The notes below the pieces were generated by a model that did not search any database, was not told where the DNA came from, and was given only the letters and a program-made list of their open reading frames with translations. The position numbers and the translations under genes were made by a program. From Clostridiales bacterium (GTDB lineage: Bacteria > Bacillota > Clostridia > Christensenellales > UBA1242), in NCBI GenBank assembly GCA_918292005.1, contig CAKJZJ010000016.1, positions 1 through 64,000 on the forward strand: a stretch of DNA of 64,000 bases. Direction: 5' to 3'. Shown here one piece after another: positions 45,714 through 53,223 of this stretch. Numbering within the stretch: position 1 is the first letter of the stretch; each line of letters starts with the position of its first letter.

Positions 45714-47291
45714 CTATTTCTCAATGCTGAGTACTTGAGTTAGGAATGTAATAAACATTGGATGTGGTCTCATTGGGCGAGAACGGAATTCTGGCTCAAA
45801 GAGTGTGCCTACGTAGAATGGATGGTCTTTCAGTTCAATTACTTCTACTAGGTCTTTTTCGCCATTGATACCCGACACGATTAGACCTAGATTCTCTAGT
45901 TTCTCTCTATATGCATTATTAAATTCGTAATTATTCCTATGTCTCTCTACGGTGTCTGGCATACCATATATACGTCTGGCCAAAGTCTCATCTTTTAGGT
46001 GGACTTTATCGTCACCCAGTCTCATCTCGCCATTACCTTTAGTAATAACTGGGCTAGATGTACTAGCATTCACTTCGGTACTATTGGCATCACTTAGGTG
46101 TGCCACTGATCTAGCAAATTCTATAACCATGGTCTGCATTCCCAGCCCTAGACCTAGACATGGTACGATATTCTCTCTACAGTATCTGGCAGTAGCAATT
46201 TTGCCCTCTATACCCCTGTGACCAAATCCACCCGGGATGACCACTCCGGCATAATTTTTTAGAGCATCTTTCGCCCCTACCATCTCTATATCTTCGGCAG
46301 AGACTATGTCTACATTTACGTGTTTGCGTAGTTTATACCCTGCACTTTTGATGGCTTCTTTTACAGTCAAGTATGCGTCTTTATTCTCTAGGTATTTGCC
46401 TACTATGGCGATATTCACTACTGGTAGATTGCTGGTGGCTATCTCCACCATCTCCTGCCATTTATTACTAATGCCACCAGTAACTTTCAGACCTAACATG
46501 TGGCAGATAATAATGTCTGCACCCTGCTTGCTGAGAACCAGTGGGACTTCGTATATATTCTCGCAGTCTGGCTCGTGAATAACACACCTTAGGTCTTCTA
46601 GACCACAGAACATAGCGATTTTCTTTTTATCCTGGTCGGTCAACTCCACACCACTATCTGTCCTACAGATAATCATGTCTGGATGCAAACCCACATACTC
46701 TAGGTCACGCACACTATGTTGAGTAGGCTTGGTTTTCACTTCCCCTGCTCCCTGCAGGTATGGTACGAGTGTCATGTGTATATGGACGTATGCTTCTTTG
46801 AGCTCTTTTTCAAATTGTCTGATGGCTTCTAGCATTGCTCCATTCTCTAGGTCGCCTACCACACCACCTACTTCCACTACTACCACGTCGGTATCTGGAC
46901 TACCTGCACTACGCATGTATGCCTTCCACTCGCTAGTTAGGTGTGGCACCGTACTAATGGTGGCACCTAGGTATTCGCCACGAGCATCTTTATCTAGCAC
47001 ACTACGCATTACCAGACCTGCCGTAACGTAGGCATTACGTCTGCACTCTATGTCTAGGAATCTCTCGTAGTAGCCTAGGTCTACATTACCCTGCATGCCA
47101 TCACATGTTACATATACTTCGCTATGCTCGTGGGGATTTAGATTGCCAGTATCTACATTTAGTGATGGGTCTAGTTTAATAACATTTACCCTAAGTCCCC
47201 TATCTAGCAGACACCTAGCAATACTGGCAACGGTTACACCTTTGCCTAGGCTCGATACTACTCCACCTGTTACAAATACATATTTACTCAT
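45714..47291 (-). CDS. pyrG: Divergent CTP synthase with altered glutaminase site
   Basis: This 525-residue protein has the normal CTP synthase layout. The synthetase domain (1-265) has GGVVSSLGKG, the Mg ligand in VDLG (equivalent of Asp72), E140 and GEVKTKPTQHS. The class I amidotransferase domain (about 290-525) has PGGFGHRGIEGKI. The nucleophile motif normally GICLGMQ reads GLGLGMQ (Gly382 for Cys), and the FHPEF motif reads FEPEF (Glu499 for His). Both catalytic glutaminase residues are gone, so it should use free ammonia. The UTP block is also divergent (DPSLNVDTGNLNP, CDGMQGNVD). The start at 47291 follows AAAGGTG. Confidence 0.88.
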   Translation of the reverse strand: MSKYVFVTGGVVSSLGKGVTVASIARCLLDRGLRVNVIKLDPSLNVDTGNLNPHEHSEVYVTCDGMQGNVDLGYYERFLDIECRRNAYVTAGLVMRSVLDKDARGEYLGATISTVPHLTSEWKAYMRSAGSPDTDVVVVEVGGVVGDLENGAMLEAIRQFEKELKEAYVHIHMTLVPYLQGAGEVKTKPTQHSVRDLEYVGLHPDMIICRTDSGVELTDQDKKKIAMFCGLEDLRCVIHEPDCENIYEVPLVLSKQGADIIICHMLGLKVTGGISNKWQEMVEIATSNLPVVNIAIVGKYLENKDAYLTVKEAIKSAGYKLRKHVNVDIVSAEDIEMVGAKDALKNYAGVVIPGGFGHRGIEGKIATARYCRENIVPCLGLGLGMQTMVIEFARSVAHLSDANSTEVNASTSSPVITKGNGEMRLGDDKVHLKDETLARRIYGMPDTVERHRNNYEFNNAYREKLENLGLIVSGINGEKDLVEVIELKDHPFYVGTLFEPEFRSRPMRPHPMFITFLTQVLSIEK

Positions 47292-47382
47292 ACTTTCACC
47301 TTTTCCATTCTCCACCAGTACACACTGGTGTCATTATACATATACATTATATTTTATTACAAATACGCACGTGTAGTCAAAG

Positions 47383-47418
47383 AAAAAACCAACCCATGTA
47401 GAAAAATTAGGGTTGGTT
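47383..47418 (-). terminator. Terminator of the HAD gene
   Basis: Stem AACCAACCC/GGGTTGGTT with a U run on the minus strand, between the HAD gene and pyrG. Confidence 0.85.
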
Positions 47419-47433
47419 GTATGTATTTTTACG

Positions 47434-47952
47434 TTATTTCCCAGTCAAATATTCGTCCACATCATCTCGGCTGAGAGCGTGATTCCATATGCTAGTCTTG
47501 ATAGTTTTATCTCTAAATGCACGTTTGACCGATGGTCTATCGTCCAGTATTAGATAGTCTCTATCTTTTACCAATCTATCTAGATAGGCATTGATGACCT
47601 TATTCCTATCTAATGGAAATTTTTTCTTAGCTACATAGATGGTGTCTGGCAGTATGAGTTTCTCTTTGTAAAACATTATTGTTAATTGCGAGCCAGTCAT
47701 TCGCCATGATGATGTGATAATTAGATTGGTGTGGTACTTCTCATTGAGTGTAGATAGCAGTCTATTGTATGCTTCTCTACTACCTTCGTTTACCATGTAT
47801 CTATTGCTCTTTAGATTATACAGCAACCCACCCATTATGGCTAGATTTAGGGGTTTATGCTTTATATCCCACAGCACTCCGTCTATGTCTAGGAATAGGT
47901 AAAATTCTGGCTTTTTCCCTGCTACACCATCTTCGCAAATTTCTGCTGACAT
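47434..47952 (-). CDS. HAD-like hydrolase domain protein
   Basis: This 172-residue soluble protein has the HAD nucleophile motif FLDIDGVLWD, followed by IITSSWR (motif II-like) and DYLILDDRPS. It resembles the HAD domains of the Swiss-army-knife RNA-repair type, which are short and lack large caps. The substrate is unknown. I place the start at 47952, after a G-rich stretch. Upstream in-frame Met codons (47967, 47979) cannot be excluded. A TTGACA-like box lies about 45 bases upstream. Confidence 0.75.
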   Translation of the reverse strand: MSAEICEDGVAGKKPEFYLFLDIDGVLWDIKHKPLNLAIMGGLLYNLKSNRYMVNEGSREAYNRLLSTLNEKYHTNLIITSSWRMTGSQLTIMFYKEKLILPDTIYVAKKKFPLDRNKVINAYLDRLVKDRDYLILDDRPSVKRAFRDKTIKTSIWNHALSRDDVDEYLTGK

Positions 47953-48033
47953 TCTCCCCACCCCCATGATTTTTATCATATTCTACTACACACGTGCCTG
48001 CCATGTCAATATGCATTTTTTTCTACTTACCTA

Positions 48034-48062
48034 TTGAAATCGGTATTGCACTATGTTATACT
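48034..48062 (+). promoter_or_regulatory. Promoter of the tandem-module operon
   Basis: TTGAAA (48034-48039), 17-base spacer, TATACT (48057-48062), about 30 bases before the first gene. Confidence 0.7.
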
Positions 48063-48092
48063 ATATTCGGATTGATTTGGGGGTAAAATATT

Positions 48093-48599
48093 ATGGAACT
48101 AAAAGTGCCAGCAGTAAAGCCGGACATTCCTGTGAAGTATGTAGACCTAGTTTACATGCCAGACACAGACCGTATCATGCCTATTATTCACAATGAAATA
48201 GGCAATCGTGTAAAAGACCTATCCACAGGTAAAATATATCACGAAGGCGAAGAATATTACAAAAAAATAAGCGAGTCTTACCACACCAGTGTACAGGATA
48301 TACTCGCTAGAATGTATTTAGATAAAAAATTGAGTGTAACCGCCATCATCAAAAGTCAGTTGATGAGAGATTACATTTCTTTTGCTGACGCTGTAGGATA
48401 CAAACCACCCTACAATGAGAGTATGATAAGGGAATTTCTCAATCTAAAACTATGCTTTGCACAAGATGTAACAGAATTCTGTGCTAGAGAAGTATCCTAT
48501 CCATACGTAATGAAAGCCATGGCAGAGAGCCAAAAAGACGCTGAAAATCCAGACAGGCTGAATTACGAACAAGTAGTAAAAGAAAGCAAAAAGTTTTAA
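48093..48599 (+). CDS. Tandem-module family protein A (168 aa), unknown
   Basis: This is the first and most divergent of five consecutive paralogues. No known family is recognised. It shares the module plan: a beta-rich N-terminal part with a D-[LI]-S-T-G-[KE]-I turn (here KDLSTGKIYHEG), a middle segment predicted helical, and a C-terminal helical pair (EFLNLKLCFAQDVTEFCAREVSY). There is no signal peptide or membrane segment, and no catalytic motif. GGGGGTAAAATATT precedes the ATG. It is read from the promoter at 48034 and followed by the next gene after 20 bases. Confidence 0.7.
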   Translation: MELKVPAVKPDIPVKYVDLVYMPDTDRIMPIIHNEIGNRVKDLSTGKIYHEGEEYYKKISESYHTSVQDILARMYLDKKLSVTAIIKSQLMRDYISFADAVGYKPPYNESMIREFLNLKLCFAQDVTEFCAREVSYPYVMKAMAESQKDAENPDRLNYEQVVKESKKF

Positions 48600-48619
48600 T
48601 AATCCAAGGGGGAGATATT

Positions 48620-49102
48620 ATGGGTAATGAACATATAGATTACAATAGAAAATATAGACTAATGGACATACATTTCGTAGGCGACCTAGAGACCGGCTGG
48701 ATAACTGCTTTCGCCGAAGATATAAATAGACAAATGCTAACCGATGTAGGTTGCAATATTTATCACATACCACAAGTAAGAGATGATGATAGATTTGCTG
48801 TAAGGTACGGCATTCCTATTAATAAAAACTATATATATGATGGTTACGAAGCACTAGATATATTAGACCAACACAAATTGCTAGCCGCCACCACCATACC
48901 TAATACGTACACAGCATACAGAGCATCTAGGGCTAATGCACCCAAGTCGTTTTTCGCTACAAGTGTAGAAGTACCTACTTCGGACATACTCAAAATGTGT
49001 GAAATAATGGCTATACATCACGAAAAAGAAGTCATGGAAAGGCTAATGAACGAAAATGGCACAATAATACTGCCATCTATTAATGATGGTAGAGATATGT
49101 AA
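48620..49102 (+). CDS. Tandem-module family protein B (160 aa), unknown
   Basis: This second paralogue opens with KYRLMDIHFVGDLETGW, nearly the same as KYRLEDLFFVIDQNTGN in protein C. It then has FAVRYGIPINKNY (the RYGI motif shared by B to E), a central helical part with YTAYRA, and SFFATSVEVPTSDILKMCEI, matching the FA-x4-V-x2-DV-x2-AC segment of the others. It is cytosolic by appearance. AGGGGGAGATATT precedes the ATG. The function is unknown. Confidence 0.7.
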   Translation: MGNEHIDYNRKYRLMDIHFVGDLETGWITAFAEDINRQMLTDVGCNIYHIPQVRDDDRFAVRYGIPINKNYIYDGYEALDILDQHKLLAATTIPNTYTAYRASRANAPKSFFATSVEVPTSDILKMCEIMAIHHEKEVMERLMNENGTIILPSINDGRDM

Positions 49103-49123
49103 ATTTTTTTGGAGAAAAATATT

Positions 49124-49600
49124 ATGGATAATAATGCAAAATATAGATTGGAAGATTTATTCTTCGTAATAGATCAAAATACAGGTAATACAGATGTCTA
49201 CATAGAGAATATGGATAGAAGTAAAGCAAAAAATGTATCTACTGACGAGATTTTATTGACTAAATCCGATTCGGGATTTTTTATGGATAGATATGGTATA
49301 GACAGGGACAACTATGAAGGATTCACTGGGATTATAGTTCCATCAATAATGAATGAGCACAAAAAACACACCGCCATCTGTATGCCAAAATTGTATTTCG
49401 CACTCAAAACAATGAGACCAGCAACACTGAGTGCATTTGCTTATGATTATTTCATGACAGCAAAAGATGTGGAAAAAATATCTAGACTGGTGTCTTACGA
49501 CTATATCAAGAAAGCCAATACCAAAGCGAAAAAAGAAGCAAAGAAAAAAGCAGAAAAAGATGCTTTGGAAGCAAAAATAAGATCGGGTAGAGATTTCTAA
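49124..49600 (+). CDS. Tandem-module family protein C (158 aa), unknown
   Basis: This third paralogue has KYRLEDLFFVIDQNTGN, then NVSTDEI, FFMDRYGIDRDNYEGFTG, and FAYDYFMTAKDVEKISRLV. It ends in a strongly basic Lys/Ala/Glu helix (KKANTKAKKEAKKKAEKD) that could bind nucleic acid or form a coiled coil; that is speculation. I use the ATG at 49124 with GGAG ten bases before it. The frame's TTG at 49109 would place the ribosome binding site inside the gene. The function is unknown. Confidence 0.7.
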   Translation: MDNNAKYRLEDLFFVIDQNTGNTDVYIENMDRSKAKNVSTDEILLTKSDSGFFMDRYGIDRDNYEGFTGIIVPSIMNEHKKHTAICMPKLYFALKTMRPATLSAFAYDYFMTAKDVEKISRLVSYDYIKKANTKAKKEAKKKAEKDALEAKIRSGRDF

Positions 49601-49619
49601 TTTTAAGGGGTAAAAGATT

Positions 49620-50156
49620 ATGATTAAACTAGAGAGAAGAGACATGCCAGAAAAACTAGTAATAAGAGACGACCAAACAATCAAACTAGAGAATACATAT
49701 TATGTGATTACCGAAGACCATGTTGTAGTGCCTTACCTAGAGAATAAAAGTAGAGATAAAATAGTCAATCTCTCTACCGGTGAAGTAATCAATGCTACAG
49801 CAGACGCTCCAACAGATGGATTTGCAAGTAAATACGGTATTGAGCCAGTTTACACAAGCAGATCTTCAGGCAGGTTCTTGATAAGCGAACTATCTGACAA
49901 GCCTTTGCGTGCTATCGTAAGTAGTGCCCTATATAGAAAGTACCTACGTTACACCACTCTAGGTGAGCGTATGAATAATGAGTCTTATGATATATTCGCA
50001 ACTGAGTACGATCTACCTATAGCAGATGTGCTACAAGCATGTGATTACCTGACAGAAGAATACAAGCGTAAATGCAATGCCGAAGCTAGATATCAGGCAA
50101 AGTGTGCAGCCAAAAGAGAGAAAAAAGAGAAAAATTCTTTTAATAGAGAATTCTAA
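49620..50156 (+). CDS. Tandem-module family protein D (178 aa), unknown
   Basis: This fourth paralogue has an extra ~20-residue N-terminal segment, then TIKLENTYYVITEDHV, IVNLSTGEVINA, GFASKYGIEPVY, an LRAIVSSALYRKYLRYT helix region and FATEYDLPIADVLQACDYL. It ends in a basic helix (AEARYQAKCAAKREKKEK) like that of C. Module boundaries agree with the others. AAGGGG lies before the start. No enzyme motif is seen. Confidence 0.7.
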   Translation: MIKLERRDMPEKLVIRDDQTIKLENTYYVITEDHVVVPYLENKSRDKIVNLSTGEVINATADAPTDGFASKYGIEPVYTSRSSGRFLISELSDKPLRAIVSSALYRKYLRYTTLGERMNNESYDIFATEYDLPIADVLQACDYLTEEYKRKCNAEARYQAKCAAKREKKEKNSFNREF

Positions 50157-50176
50157 TAACCAGAGGGGATAATATT

Positions 50177-51079
50177 ATGGGGAAAAGACATTTTAACCTA
50201 GATAACATAGATATGTATCTAGACACAGACAATAAATTTCATGCATTCGTAGAAGCTCCATACGGGGACGAAATGATGCTAATAGATATATTCTCTGGCG
50301 AGATCAGAAACATGGTAGATGGCGGAGAAGATATGATGAATTTCGCCGATAGATATGGTATAGATAGTGATAATATTTTATACACCTTTACCGGTAGCGA
50401 CATTCTACTCCGACTACAAAATTTAGGTGGTATAACTGCACAAAAAAGTGGACTTTATCGTAGATTTTTGCTCAATACCTTCCCAAATGAAAGACTATTC
50501 GACTATTCTAGACACAGATTCGCTGCCAGCAACCCTGTAAATGCAGAAGAAGTAGAAGAAGCCTGCCACATACTCGAAAATGCCTATGCTGTAGAGAGTG
50601 CAAAAGCTAGAAAAAAGACAACCAAAATGCTAGAAAAAGCAATTAAAAAGAGTGACGAAACAGTAAGGCTATCCGACCTAACATTCATCTGCGACAAAGA
50701 CAATAATATAAGTGCCTATACAGAAGAAGATGGCGTGCTTAGAAATATATTCATTCCAGGCGACGAGACGTATGCCATAGAGCCAGAAGCTCTAAACATA
50801 CTAGACAGATACGGTATTGATAAAGATGATATTAGAGACAAATTTAGTTGTCACGTACTCATGCTAATACTCTCCAATAAATCATTACGTTCGCTGGCTA
50901 ATTGCAAATTGTACAGAGACTATGTATTCAACCATGATTATAATGCAGGAGAATACTGCTCTACAGTTCCAGTAAAGGTGTCTGATGTAAAAGATGCCTG
51001 CAAGATAGTAGAGAATAGAAGAAAGAAATTCGCAAAAACACATGGCGAAGATATAGAGAATTCACTAGAAATGCAATAA
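50177..51079 (+). CDS. Tandem-module family protein E, two modules (300 aa), unknown
   Basis: This protein is two fused copies of the module that makes up A to D. Copy one (about 5-140) has FADRYGIDSDNILYTFTG and FAASNPVNAEEVEEACHIL. Copy two (about 160-290) has VRLSDLTFICDKDNN, LDRYGIDKDDI, LRSLANCKLYRDYVF and VKVSDVKDACKIV. A basic linker (KARKKTTKMLEKAIKK) joins them. The fusion shows that the unit works in tandem or duplicated recently. GAGGGGATAATATT precedes the ATG, and a terminator follows the gene. The function is unknown. Confidence 0.72.
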   Translation: MGKRHFNLDNIDMYLDTDNKFHAFVEAPYGDEMMLIDIFSGEIRNMVDGGEDMMNFADRYGIDSDNILYTFTGSDILLRLQNLGGITAQKSGLYRRFLLNTFPNERLFDYSRHRFAASNPVNAEEVEEACHILENAYAVESAKARKKTTKMLEKAIKKSDETVRLSDLTFICDKDNNISAYTEEDGVLRNIFIPGDETYAIEPEALNILDRYGIDKDDIRDKFSCHVLMLILSNKSLRSLANCKLYRDYVFNHDYNAGEYCSTVPVKVSDVKDACKIVENRRKKFAKTHGEDIENSLEMQ

Positions 51080-51089
51080 AATATCTAAT

Positions 51090-51114
51090 AGACTGGCAAA
51101 ACCAGTCTTTTTTT
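51090..51114 (+). terminator. Terminator of the tandem-module operon
   Basis: Stem AGACTGG/CCAGTCT with a five-base loop and a seven-T run. Confidence 0.85.
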
Positions 51115-51205
51115 GTTTGTAATTCATCCATACTTTATGCTAAACTAAAAATAGATAAGATGCTGTGGTGGGCATTATATACGGGTGGAAAATGGGGAAA
51201 ATATT

Positions 51206-51733
51206 ATGGGTAAAAAATTCAATAAGACTAGTCAGGTAATGGTTGTTTTGTGCACCATTATCTTTTTTTGGATAATACTAATATATAGGCTACTGAGACT
51301 CATGTGTCACAGAAGATATCTAAAACACATCACAATGTCACAGATAGATGCTATGGACGGATATGACTTTGAGAAATATGTGTCTATCCTACTCTCTAGC
51401 AAGGGCATCAGAGTCTCTACCACCCCAGATCGCAAAGACTATGGTGCCGACCTAATCATTCACAAAGGCAGAGAGAAAATAATAGTACAATGCAAACTCT
51501 ACTACCACCACGGAGTAGGCGTAGGCGCTGTGCAAGAGATACACACAGCAATTCCCTACTATAGAGCATTGAGTGGAGTGGTACTGACCAATTCACATTT
51601 CACACCATCGGCAATAGCACTGGCTAGAACCAGTGGAGTGCAATTACTGGGTAGAGATATGCTAGAATACATATCTCTACCTACCACAACTAGAAAAGAC
51701 ATACTGCAAATTATTTGTCAAAATTTGTCGTAG
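51206..51733 (+). CDS. Membrane-anchored Mrr-like restriction endonuclease domain protein
   Basis: This 175-residue protein has one N-terminal membrane segment (about 9-32) and a cytosolic Mrr_cat-type PD-(D/E)xK nuclease. DGYDFEKYVSILL is the usual lead helix, followed by KDYGADLIIHKG and IIVQCKLY for the metal site (Asp, Gln-x-Lys). VGAVQEIHTAIPYY and VVLTNSHFTPSAIALA are also typical. The start at 51206 follows GGGGAAAATATT; the earlier GTG is not favoured. Related membrane-tethered forms are common in Firmicutes with unclear roles, either defence or housekeeping. Confidence 0.85.
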   Translation: MGKKFNKTSQVMVVLCTIIFFWIILIYRLLRLMCHRRYLKHITMSQIDAMDGYDFEKYVSILLSSKGIRVSTTPDRKDYGADLIIHKGREKIIVQCKLYYHHGVGVGAVQEIHTAIPYYRALSGVVLTNSHFTPSAIALARTSGVQLLGRDMLEYISLPTTTRKDILQIICQNLS

Positions 51734-51749
51734 AGTATATAGTATAGGT

Positions 51750-52430
51750 ATGAGAAAATTAAAAAGATTTACGCTAGCGATAGTGCTAGCACTGAGTTTA
51801 ATATTCCCCATCATGCTCACAGGCTGTGGGGAGAAAAATAATGGAGAGTACGTAGCACACATAGATGAGTCAGACACTGCGATACTTACTATTTTCACAT
51901 ACAATGGCAGTACGGAGAAAAAGCCAATGCTTATGAATCTTGGTCATGCATTCTTCTCTCTAGAGAATGTGTCGAGCGAAAATATCACTGTAGGCAAAAT
52001 GGTAGTAGAGCCACACACCACCATCACTATTGGTACATGGTCGGTAGCAGAACATTTCGGCGTGTGGTACAATCTAGAGTCAAATTATATCAAATACAAT
52101 GGTAAATATGATGGCAGATTGTCGGTATCTATTGGCATAAACTCTGCAGATATTGACATTATCAATGATAGTATTGCTAGTATGGATAAATGGGACCCAC
52201 TGCATAATTGCTCATATTTCGCACTAACTACCTGGAATAAAGTGGCAGGAGATAGTGAGAAAATAGACACCCCACTCATATACACTCCTACCCATCTAGC
52301 AAAGATTTTATCCAGATTCCCTACATGTGAGACCAACAAAGAAATAGACACTGTAGATACTTTCGGCTACTACTCGGGTGATACATTTATGGTAAAGAGT
52401 TTCTACGATATATTCGGGGGTGCAGAATGA
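51750..52430 (+). CDS. Lipoprotein with possible permuted papain-like fold
   Basis: This 226-residue exported lipoprotein has signal peptide and lipobox LTGC (Cys near 27). The mature part has GHAFFSLEN (His near 65) early and HNCSYFALTTWNKVAG (Cys near 168) late, then TPTHLAKIL. A His-first, Cys-later order with NC-x-x-FA is how permuted NlpC/P60 (LRAT/YiiX-like) hydrolases look. Acyl or amide hydrolysis at the envelope is therefore possible. This is a motif reading only. It begins 17 bases after the nuclease gene and overlaps the next gene by four bases. Confidence 0.6.
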   Translation: MRKLKRFTLAIVLALSLIFPIMLTGCGEKNNGEYVAHIDESDTAILTIFTYNGSTEKKPMLMNLGHAFFSLENVSSENITVGKMVVEPHTTITIGTWSVAEHFGVWYNLESNYIKYNGKYDGRLSVSIGINSADIDIINDSIASMDKWDPLHNCSYFALTTWNKVAGDSEKIDTPLIYTPTHLAKILSRFPTCETNKEIDTVDTFGYYSGDTFMVKSFYDIFGGAE

Positions 52431-52666
52431 AAGCATTTAGAATAATTCTAATAGTCCTACTATCTATTATTATCGCATACAGTGGCTATGCCACCATTGG
52501 ATACATTCTATGGGGTAATGAAATGCCTATAGTGTATGGAGACGGTGGCAATACAGTTTTCACCGGTATGTACCTAATGTCTGCCACATTCGGTGGAGTA
52601 CTACTAGTAGCCACCATACTACTCATCATTGTGTGTGTCAGACTACACAAATCCAATAAAAAGTAA
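52427..52666 (+). CDS. Small two-helix membrane protein
   Basis: This 79-residue protein has hydrophobic segments at about 5-28 and 46-70 with a short outward loop. Its ATG overlaps the stop of the lipoprotein gene (ATGA), so the two are translationally coupled and probably act together at the membrane. No family is recognised. Confidence 0.6.
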   Translation: MKAFRIILIVLLSIIIAYSGYATIGYILWGNEMPIVYGDGGNTVFTGMYLMSATFGGVLLVATILLIIVCVRLHKSNKK

Positions 52667-52698
52667 TTACATTGACCATACAGTTTTTCCCCACCCTA

Positions 52699-52726
52699 TT
52701 GACAAATGAAATCCAACTGCTATACT
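52699..52726 (+). promoter_or_regulatory. Promoter of the 74-residue gene
   Basis: TTGACA (52699-52704), 16-base spacer, TATACT (52721-52726). Confidence 0.65.
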
Positions 52727-52753
52727 AGTAAGTGGATATGGGGGTATAAGATA

Positions 52754-52978
52754 ATGAGCAAAGATTTTTTTGAATCAAATGCTATCGAAGATATGATGAA
52801 AGTATGGAGTAGCATGTCGGTGCAGAATCTATTTCCTATATACAGAAAAAATATTAATCTAAGACCAGTGATAGAAGATGCTTTGATTATTGCTATGCGA
52901 CATGATGATGTGGCACTATTAAAGTCAATGACGATAGGACGTGAAGCACAAGAAGAAATTATCGACAGCATTATATAA
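52754..52978 (+). CDS. Hypothetical small protein, 74 residues
   Basis: This small soluble, mostly helical protein starts MSKDFFESNAIEDMMKVW. The start is set at the ATG preceded by GGGGGTATAAGATA, and a clear promoter lies upstream. ALIIAMRHDDVALLKSM looks like a single ankyrin-type or helical-repeat hairpin, but one unit is not enough to call it. A weak hairpin with a T run follows (52985-53016). Confidence 0.55.
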   Translation: MSKDFFESNAIEDMMKVWSSMSVQNLFPIYRKNINLRPVIEDALIIAMRHDDVALLKSMTIGREAQEEIIDSII

Positions 52979-53223
52979 AAAGATTTTCCAGCCAGATATT
53001 ATGGTTGGATTTTTTTTATTTCTAATAAGATATGCATTCGTAGGTGGGATATATAGTGCATAATCACTCTACAATACATATACTTCCTTTCCTTTACACA
53101 AAAGAAAATACACGTTTTTATTTTACTACTATAATTTATTATGATAAAATATATGGTGTAAAAGTATGGTGAGAAGAATAGTCGTATGCTTTTCACATAG
53201 AATAAAAATAAAGGTTAGAAGAA

